Assembly: GCA_044379485.1 (NCBI GenBank)
Contig: JBIPOE010000087.1
Location: 1 to 14,449, forward strand
DNA: 14,449 bases
Reading direction: 5' to 3'
Source: CAMDMI01 sp044379485
Lineage (GTDB): Bacteria; Bacteroidota; Bacteroidia; Cytophagales; Flexibacteraceae
Every line of letters starts with the position of its first letter. Within the stretch, counting starts at the first letter, position 1. A program made the position numbers and the translations under genes. Below are positions 6,065 to 12,500 of this stretch, one piece after another. The notes under the pieces are model-generated. The model ran no database searches. It was given only the letters and a program-made list of their open reading frames with translations, and was not told where the DNA came from.

Positions 6065-6143
6065 AAAAAATAAAACTCAGAAAATATCTGGTTATGAACT
6101 TTCTTGATTTTAATTATCACATCCCGGTTCGGCGCTCGCTCTT

Positions 6144-6471
6144 CCGCTCTTCACGATTTGCAATCGGGAAGCTAGATAATAGCGTTCTTAAACCGCTCTT
6201 CTCGATTTGCAATCGGGAAGCTAGATCGACGCTCTTCCTGATTTGCAACCCGCTCTTCTCGATTTGCAATCGGGAAGCTAGATCATAGGACTGTGTGCGC
6301 CTCAGGAGCATTTTTAATCCGACAACTCTACTTTTATTGAAATTTTCTGTTTAGCAATTTATCTGCTTCGAAAAAGCCATTTGGAACTTGCGAAGTTTTA
6401 CATATAAAAGTTGTGTTGCGGATTGTAAATCCTACGATAAGGATTCGACATTGCAAATGCCGAATAGCGAA
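6144..6471 (+). repeat. REP-like repeat cluster E
   Basis: Three full 5' hairpin modules begin at 6144, 6193 and 6250, and a broken half-module lies at about 6228. All have the variant second arm AATCGGGAA. The last continues into a complete unit: the 20-nt CTGTGTGCGCCTCAGGAGCA segment, TTTTTAATCCGACAACTC, internal T-rich section, CATTTGGAACTTGCG, then GCGGATT-GTA-AATCCTACGATA. The final hairpin (TTCGACATT-GCA-AATGCCGAA) carries one wobble or mismatch. The orientation is the same as in copies A-D on the other side of the patatin/DUF island. Confidence 0.85.
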
Positions 6472-6489
6472 GCTTAGGCTTTCAAAGCT

Positions 6490-6566
6490 TGTTGCTTATT
6501 TAAAAAAAAATAAAAATGTGCAACAGAGTGTGTTGCTTATTTTCAAAAAATTTAAATTGTGCAACA
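6490..6566 (+). repeat. Two tandem 41-bp hairpin units with AT-rich loops
   Basis: TGTTGC (6490-6495) pairs with GCAACA (6520-6525), and TGTTGC (6531-6536) pairs with GCAACA (6561-6566). The units repeat with a 41-bp offset and have the same 29-bp spacing between arms. The loops are almost pure A/T and partly self-complementary. They differ from the REP-like family around them and resemble two successive terminators or a short tandem palindrome array. Confidence 0.6.
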
Positions 6567-6590
6567 AAGCGTCAATACAAACGCCCTTCC

Positions 6591-6750
6591 CCGCTCTTCT
6601 CGTTTTGTAATTGGGAAGCTAGATAATAGCATTCTTAATCCGTCAACTCTACTTTTTTTGAAATTTTTTTTAGATATCGTCTGGCAGGATTGGTAGAAAA
6701 AGAAGCTCTACATATAAACAGTTTGTTACGGATTGTAAATCCTACGATAT
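6591..6750 (+). repeat. REP-like repeat copy F (diverged)
   Basis: It starts with CCGCTCTTCTCGTTTTG and a weakened second arm (AATTGGGAA). It follows the family through GCTAGATAATAGC, TTAATCCG and CAACTCTACTTTTTTTG, departs from it between about 6668 and 6705, and rejoins at CTCTACATATAAACAG and TTACGGATTGTAAATCCTACGATA. The 3' hairpin is absent. This is the most diverged long copy and abuts the terminator of the ribosomal operon. Confidence 0.75.
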
Positions 6751-6773
6751 GAATCTTTAGCTGAATATAAACA

Positions 6774-6800
6774 AAAAGGCCATGAATTTCATGACCTTTT
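6774..6800 (-). terminator. Rho-independent terminator of the rpsP-rplS operon
   Basis: Minus-strand transcript AAAAGGTCATGAA / TTCATGGCCTTTT forms a long stem with a tiny loop and a U-rich 3' side. The one non-Watson-Crick position is a G-U pair when read on the minus strand and a C-A mismatch on the plus strand. This supports use by the rplS transcript, whose stop codon lies about 22 nt upstream. Confidence 0.8.
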
Positions 6801-6822
6801 CTGTTTATTAACTATAAAGAAA

Positions 6823-7191
6823 TTAAGCTGTTACTACACGCTTTCTTTCCTTGATCTTGGCAGCTTTTCCTTGCTTGCCTCTTAGGTAATACAATCTGGC
6901 TCGTCTTACAGCTCCTCGTCTTACAACTTCGATTTTATCAATGGAAGCAGATAGCAAAGGAAAAATCCTTTCTACTCCAACACCATTTGATATTTTTCTA
7001 ACTGTAAAAGTTTCGCCGGCAGAATTTGGATTCCTTCTTTGAATCACAACGCCTTGGAATTGCTGAATCCTTTCTTTGTTACCTTCTTTGATTTTTACGT
7101 GAACGTTGATCGTATCACCAGAACCGAAGTCAGGAATCCCGGTTCTTTTTTCTGCCAACTCAGCTTCTACGTATTTAATTAGCTCTGACAT
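6823..7191 (-). CDS. rplS: 50S ribosomal protein L19
   Basis: L19 sits at the 30S-50S interface of the ribosome. The 122-residue protein matches the family throughout: the N-terminal helix, the central GDTINVHVKIKEGNKERIQ and FQGVVIQRRN strands (about 25-54), TFTVRKISNGVGVERIFPL (about 61-79) and the basic ending RRARLYYLRGKQGKAAKIKE. The length is normal with a short C-terminal extension. It is the last gene of rpsP-rimM-trmD-rplS, starting 13 nt after the trmD stop, and is followed by the hairpin terminator at 6774-6800. Confidence 0.98.
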   Translation of the reverse strand: MSELIKYVEAELAEKRTGIPDFGSGDTINVHVKIKEGNKERIQQFQGVVIQRRNPNSAGETFTVRKISNGVGVERIFPLLSASIDKIEVVRRGAVRRARLYYLRGKQGKAAKIKERKRVVTA

Positions 7192-7204
7192 GATTTTTTT
7201 GATT

Positions 7205-7909
7205 TTACTTTGTTATTATTTGATTTTCTGTGAGTTGACCATATAATCGTGGTCTTCTCGTTTTTGTTCTTTCTAAAGATTGCTCCATTCGCCAATCCTC
7301 TATTTTCGCCTGATGTCCGCTTAATAAAATTTCTGGAACCTTAAATCCTTTGTATTCAGCTGGTCTGGTAAACACCGGTGGTGCTATCAATCCATCCTGA
7401 AAACTATCAGTTAAAGCCGAAGTTTCATCATTCATTACACCTGGCACAAGCCTGAGAATGGCATCTGAAATGACAGCAGCTGCAAGTTCCCCACCAGACA
7501 ACACATAGTCGCCAATACTGATTTCATGTGTGATCAGGTTTTCCCTTACTCTTTCATCCACACCTTTATAATGCCCGCAAAGAATAATGATATTCTTCAT
7601 AAGTGACAAATGATTTGCCATTGGCTGGTCAAACATTTCCCCATCGGGTGAGGTGTAAATAACTGCATCATAGTCCCTTTCGGTTTTAAGTTGGTTGATA
7701 CAACGATCGATAGGTTCAATCATCATTACCATTCCAGCTCCGCCACCAAAGGCATAATCATCAATTTGTTTTTGTTTGCTTTCAGAATAATCCCTCAGGT
7801 TGTGTACAACTACATCAATAACGCCAGCCGATTTTCCTCTTTGCAGAATGGAATGCTCGAATGGGCTTTGGAGCAGTTGCGGAACACAAGAAATAATATC
7901 AATTCTCAT
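7205..7909 (-). CDS. trmD: tRNA (guanine-N1-)-methyltransferase TrmD
   Basis: TrmD methylates G37 of tRNAs that read codons beginning with C, preventing +1 frameshifting, with S-adenosylmethionine as donor. The 234-residue protein is a typical SPOUT enzyme with the deep-knot motifs. These are DYAFGGGAGMVM (51-62), SPDG (87-90), CGHYKGVDERV (111-121) and SIGDYVLSGGE (131-141). They are followed by the catalytic Asp168 within LTDSF and by VPEILLSGH (191-199) with IEDWR. All key positions are present. Its ATG overlaps the end of rimM by 11 nt, as expected for coupled translation in this conserved operon. Confidence 0.98.
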   Translation of the reverse strand: MRIDIISCVPQLLQSPFEHSILQRGKSAGVIDVVVHNLRDYSESKQKQIDDYAFGGGAGMVMMIEPIDRCINQLKTERDYDAVIYTSPDGEMFDQPMANHLSLMKNIIILCGHYKGVDERVRENLITHEISIGDYVLSGGELAAAVISDAILRLVPGVMNDETSALTDSFQDGLIAPPVFTRPAEYKGFKVPEILLSGHQAKIEDWRMEQSLERTKTRRPRLYGQLTENQIITK

Positions 7910-8456
7910 CTCCCTCTACCGGACCTGCTGGTTTTAAATATACATCCATAAGTCCTTCTGGTAATCTGGTTTTTATTGTAGCATTCTTTCTGTCGAAAGA
8001 AAGCACAATATTTTCATGCACAGGAATCAGAACTTCTGATTCGTTCCATTGCATGGAGGCCAGCACCTGGTGAGGCAATTCGAATATCTCTGAAATAATC
8101 CCTAGTTCACCCTCAACTTCATCCACAACCTTTGCACCAACCAGTTCATGAAAATAATACTGACCTGGTTTTAGACTTGGTAAAAGATTTTCAGGAAGAT
8201 AAAGCTTTGAACCTTTCAGTTTTATGGCTTGCTCTTCAGTTGAAACATCCTGAAATTGAATCACAAACTGCCCTTGACGGGTGTTTGTGATTTTTTGAAT
8301 GAGATAAGGAACAAATAGACTTTCTGTTTCGACAAAAAGCGCTTCTATTTTTTGGTATTTTGACGGATCATCAACGTCGAATCTGGCCACAACCGAGCCA
8401 TTGTACCCATGGGTACGCTCAATATAACCAAGTTCAAAACACTGATTTTTAGTCAT
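7899..8456 (-). CDS. rimM: Ribosome maturation factor RimM
   Basis: RimM assists assembly of the 30S head and binds ribosomal protein S19. The frame extends to 8516, but that would overlap rpsP. The ATG at 8456 gives MTKNQCFELGYIERTHG, the family's normal N-terminus, so the protein has 185 residues. The N-terminal barrel has GYIERTHGYNGSVVARF (about 10-26). The linker and C-terminal PRC-type barrel carry YYFHELVGAKVVD (about 100-112), EVLIPVHENIV (141-151) and LPEGLMDVY (165-173). It begins 7 nt after the rpsP stop and overlaps trmD by 11 nt. Confidence 0.96.
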   Translation of the reverse strand: MTKNQCFELGYIERTHGYNGSVVARFDVDDPSKYQKIEALFVETESLFVPYLIQKITNTRQGQFVIQFQDVSTEEQAIKLKGSKLYLPENLLPSLKPGQYYFHELVGAKVVDEVEGELGIISEIFELPHQVLASMQWNESEVLIPVHENIVLSFDRKNATIKTRLPEGLMDVYLKPAGPVEGDEN

Positions 8457-8463
8457 TTCCCTA

Positions 8464-9141
8464 TTATTCTGCAGATTTGGTTTCTTCAGCAGCCGGAGTT
8501 TCTTCAACCGCAGCAACTACTTCTTCAACAACTGGTGCAACTTCAACCGGAGCTTCAGCAATAACTTCTGGTGCAACTTCAGCAACAACTTCTTCTGCTC
8601 CAGGAACTTCAGCAACAACTTCTGGTGCAGCCTCTTCAACAGGAGCTTCAACTACCGCTGGTGCCGGATTGGCCAATGCAATTTCAGCGGCAAGTTTTGC
8701 AGCTTGCGCAGCAACTCTGGCTTCATTTACTTTAACTTCTGCTTCCATTCTAGCTTTTGCAGCGTCCACTTTAGCCTGAGCCAGATTGTCAACGCGACCA
8801 GTGATTTTTGAATCTTTGGTGGTTTTCCATGCTTCAAACTTTGCATCAGCATCAGCTTGTGTGATGGCACCTTTGATAACACCAATTTGAAGGTGTTTTC
8901 TGTAAAGCACTCCTCTATAGGAAAGGATTGCCTTTACTGTATCAGTAGGTTGCGCACCGTTTAACAACCAAGATAGTGCTTTGTCCTCATTAAGAACAAT
9001 GGCAGCTGGAATGGTGTTGGGATTGTACGTACCGATTTTCTCGATAAAGCGACCATCTCGTGGTGCTGTGACATTTGCGACAACCAGGTCGAACATTGCC
9101 ATTTTTTTTCTGCCTCTTCGGGCAAGTCTTATTTTAACCAT
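8464..9141 (-). CDS. rpsP: 30S ribosomal protein S16 with long low-complexity C-terminal extension
   Basis: S16 is an early-binding 30S protein. The first ~85 residues are the canonical domain, with MVKIRLARRGRKK, FDLVVANVTAPRDGRFIEKI, GTYNP and the region ending around YRKHLQIGV. The protein then runs on to 225 residues, where the usual bacterial length is about 80-90. Residues ~90-155 form a charged, Ala-rich and probably helical segment. Residues ~157-225 are a repetitive Ala/Val/Glu/Pro tail (EVVAEV, APVEE, APEV motifs). Such extended S16 proteins are known in Bacteroidota. It is first in the operon and has its own TAnnTTTG promoter box upstream. The acidic tail's role is unknown. Confidence 0.97.
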   Translation of the reverse strand: MVKIRLARRGRKKMAMFDLVVANVTAPRDGRFIEKIGTYNPNTIPAAIVLNEDKALSWLLNGAQPTDTVKAILSYRGVLYRKHLQIGVIKGAITQADADAKFEAWKTTKDSKITGRVDNLAQAKVDAAKARMEAEVKVNEARVAAQAAKLAAEIALANPAPAVVEAPVEEAAPEVVAEVPGAEEVVAEVAPEVIAEAPVEVAPVVEEVVAAVEETPAAEETKSAE

Positions 9142-9190
9142 TTGGTTTTGTTTTTGTAGGGAACACGTCCCCGTTTTAAAAATTGGGATG

Positions 9191-9198
9191 CAAAATTA
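9191..9198 (-). promoter_or_regulatory. Candidate -7 box of the rpsP-rimM-trmD-rplS operon
   Basis: TAATTTTG on the minus strand fits TAnnTTTG, about 50 nt upstream of the rpsP ATG. The -33 position 19 nt upstream reads CTGG, so only the -7 element is convincing. Between the box and the gene the leader contains GGGGA-CGTG-TTCCC (about 9160-9174), a small G/C hairpin that could be a leader structure. Confidence 0.5.
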
Positions 9199-9408
9199 AG
9201 ATTAATATCTTAATAATCCAGAGATTAACTTAAAATCAAGAAGAAAATTGAGCCAGGTCACGTTTAGAATTTCCGAAATGCAATTTTTTTTATAAGATCT
9301 TCCTCCTCAATTCTTGTGAATTCCCGTTTTCAGATAATAGGTCCTTGTAAGAAATCCATGAAATTGCCATTTTCAGTAAAAGTCAAAATTCAAAATATAT
9401 CTTCAAAA

Positions 9409-9439
9409 TTTGGATTAAATATTACTATTCTTATATTTG
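9409..9439 (+). promoter_or_regulatory. Predicted promoter of the giant secreted repeat protein
   Basis: TTTG (9409-9412), a 19-nt spacer and TATATTTG (9432-9439) match the Bacteroidota TTTG-N19-TAnnTTTG promoter in both boxes and in spacing. Transcription would begin near 9445, leaving a leader of about 130 nt before the gene. It is the best promoter in the window. Confidence 0.75.
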
Positions 9440-9577
9440 CATGGTAATTAAACAAGAAAGACGTAGGTTTTTATCCACATCTTAAGTTTAATTTTCACTC
9501 AACATCTTGGTAATAAATTGATTAAAAAGTCACTTTCACTTCATGCAAGCTCAAGCGTACTTGCCAACATTCAAAAA

Positions 9578-12500
9578 ATGATGAACAAATTTTACCTTTC
9601 TACACAAATGAATAGCAGAAACTGGATTCAATTCGCTGTAATCTTTTTTCTTTTTTTCTCTTTTGGTAATTCCTCCAAAGCACAATTGGATACCGAATTT
9701 TGGTTTGCACCTCCGGAATTGACCCAATCAACAAATGAGGGTGCACCCAGAGACAGACCAATTCAATTGGTAGTAAGTACCCTCGAAAAGGCTGCTGTAG
9801 TTACTATCCTCCAGCCGGCAGATTTAACTTTTGCACCCATTGTTTTGAATATGCCTGCTAATACAACCCAAATTGTAAACCTTACTCCTTTCATTGATAG
9901 AATGGAAAGTAAGCCTCATAATACCGTTCTCAAAACAGGGCTATATATCAAATCAACCAATTCTATTTCAGTATACTATGAAATAAAATCGGTTAATAAT
10001 ACTGACATTTTTGCCCTAAAGGGACTGAATGCCTTAGGTAAAAGGTTTTATACCCCATTTCAAACCCACTGGGATAATTCATTGGGAAACAGTCCTAATT
10101 TTCCACCTCCAGCAAATACTCTTTATAACCCAACGACATTTGCATCTTTTGATATCATTGCCACAGATGATACGACTGAGGTAACTGTAACACCAACAAA
10201 AGATTTAGTTGGTCATCCTGCGGGAATTCCATTTTCTTTTATGCTAAACAGAGGTCAGGTATATTCTTGCAGAGCTGCGAGCAGATTTGGGCCTGATCAT
10301 CCTGCAGGATCCAAAATAGTTTCAAACAAAGATGTAGCTGTAACTATTAAAGATGATATGCTGCGATTTAATTCAGATCAAATTTCTCCTTCACCACAAG
10401 GAGCAGATCTTGCCGGAGATCAGTTAATTCCAGTAGATTTTTTAGGTAAGAATTACGTCCTGGTTAAAGGCGGGCTTGCCAACAATGCAGATAGGTGTTA
10501 TATTTTGGCAACTGAAGATAATACTATTGTTAGGGTTGATGGAAATCCAATTCCACTTGATACACTGAATGAAGGGGAGCAATATGAGCTTCGAATGCTC
10601 AACCAAAGTTATTTCTTAACCTCTAATAAAAATGTATGTGTTTGGCATATTTCTGGAATTGCAGATCAGATTGGTGGTGCCATTATTCCATCCTTGAATT
10701 GTACTGGGACGAATCGAATTGGATTTACCAGAACAAATGCTGCACAATTTATAGTAAACGTAATTACCAAAAGCACAGCCATTAATAACTTTACTTTAAA
10801 TGGGGATCCGAGCCTGGTCCCTGGATCGGCTTTTCAAACAATTCTTGGAAGTAATGGATGGATGTTTGCCAGAATTACATTTTCTACTTCACAGATTCCG
10901 GCAGGCACAACCTTGCTTTTACAAAACTCTGGGGATGAACTCTTTCACGTTGGAGTAACCAATTATGCTTCTGGAGTCGGAAGTAATTATGGCTATTTTT
11001 CTAATTTTTCAAGACTCAATCTGGGTTCAGTAAAAAATGTATGCCAAGGGGATACTGCACTTATAGATGCTGGACCAGCAAAAACTTTGTACCAGTGGAA
11101 TACTGGAGAGTCAACCAGAATAATCAGGCCTTTACAACCTGGAAAGTATTGGGTAAATACCCTTAGTGGTACCCAGTGTCCTAAAACTGACACTGTTATT
11201 GTAAATTACTATAATCCAACTTTTAGCCTCGGTCCGGATGATACCATTTGTATTGGTGGTAGCAGAAGAATTATCCCTGATGGTGTTTTTACTTATAAAT
11301 GGCAGGATGGAACGACTTCCCCAACATATCTGGCTACACAAGCAGGCAAGTATTATGCGGATGTGAAAGATTTTCAAGGATGTCCGGCAAGTGATACAAT
11401 TTTAATAGCAGAATCTCCAAGACCAGCCCTACCCGTTGCGTCTTTGGGAGATACGGTTTGCAAAGGAGGTTTGGTTAATTTAAGTATGGCGGTTGTCCCA
11501 AATGCAAAATATGCCTGGGCAGATCCGGATAGCAACATCATTTCTGGGCGAACGATTGTTGTAAACACTTTAGATCAAAAAGCAGGGGCATATAAAGCCT
11601 TTGTTAAAATTGCCGGTTGCGAAAGCTTTTTTGATACGGCTTTTGTAGGGGTGGTTGATGGACCTCCTGTTAATCTTGGAAAAGATACTGTCCTTTGTAA
11701 TCCTGGTGGTGGTTTGACTTTGGATGCCGGAAACCATTTACCTGGAAACACCTATTTATGGAGCAATAGTTCCACAGACAGCACATTGCAGGTATCAGTT
11801 ACAGGTTCCTACTTTGTGGAAGTAACCAGCTCGTTTGGTTGTGTTAGTAATGACACCATAGGTGTTATTTTTCAAAACCTTCCAAATCAGGCAGTATTTA
11901 ATGGGCCAAATACATTTTGCGCCAACCAAACGGCAAGTTTCGGAGTGGATCAGGAACCAAATTTTGTTTATGAGTGGACAGGTCCTAATGGTTTTACTTT
12001 TACAGGCAATACAGTAAATTTAAGCAATGTTCAAACTTCAGCTACTGGTTCTTACACGGTAACACCAAAGTTAAATGGATGCGCAGGAACAGCAACAAGC
12101 AGAACAATCACCATTAATAACTCACCAATCATCAATCTTGGGAAGGACAGTTCTTCTTGTACTACGTTTTCATTAAATCTTGACCCTACTGAGTTCGGAA
12201 ATGGGCTTACTTACCTTTGGAGCAATTCCACAACTGATAGTTCTTTAAGTGTTTCTCAGGCTGGAACCTACTCAGTAGCAGTTTCAAATGGAACCTGTTT
12301 GTCAAGAGACACCATAACTTTAACCTTTGGCGCCGGACCTTCGGAAGTGAATTTTACTGGAATCAGAAATTATTGTGCCAATGAAAATGCAAGCTTCGGA
12401 GTGGTACCGGTTTCAGGAGAAACCTATGCATGGTCTGGACCAAACGGATTTAGTTTGAATGGATCAACCATTAATCTTTCAGAAATTCAAATAGCTCAGG

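Larger units (their letters stand above)
9142..9577. other. Divergent intergenic region between rpsP operon and giant secreted protein gene
   Basis: The 436 bp separates two genes transcribed away from each other. It holds the rpsP-side promoter box (9191-9198) and the plus-strand promoter (9409-9439). I see no gene, tRNA or member of the repeat family in the AT-rich 9199-9408 interval. Confidence 0.6.

Noticed and set aside
6049..6311. Open frames on both strands rich in FAIGKLD / CNREARS and LASRLQIEKSGL repeats
   Set aside because: They are translations of the noncoding hairpin repeats. The same happens at 3074-3289.
8477..8779. Plus-strand 100-codon Ser/Thr/Ala-rich open frame
   Set aside because: It is the antisense of the low-complexity S16 tail. 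Biased Ala/Val/Glu codons leave the opposite strand open, and it has no family features.
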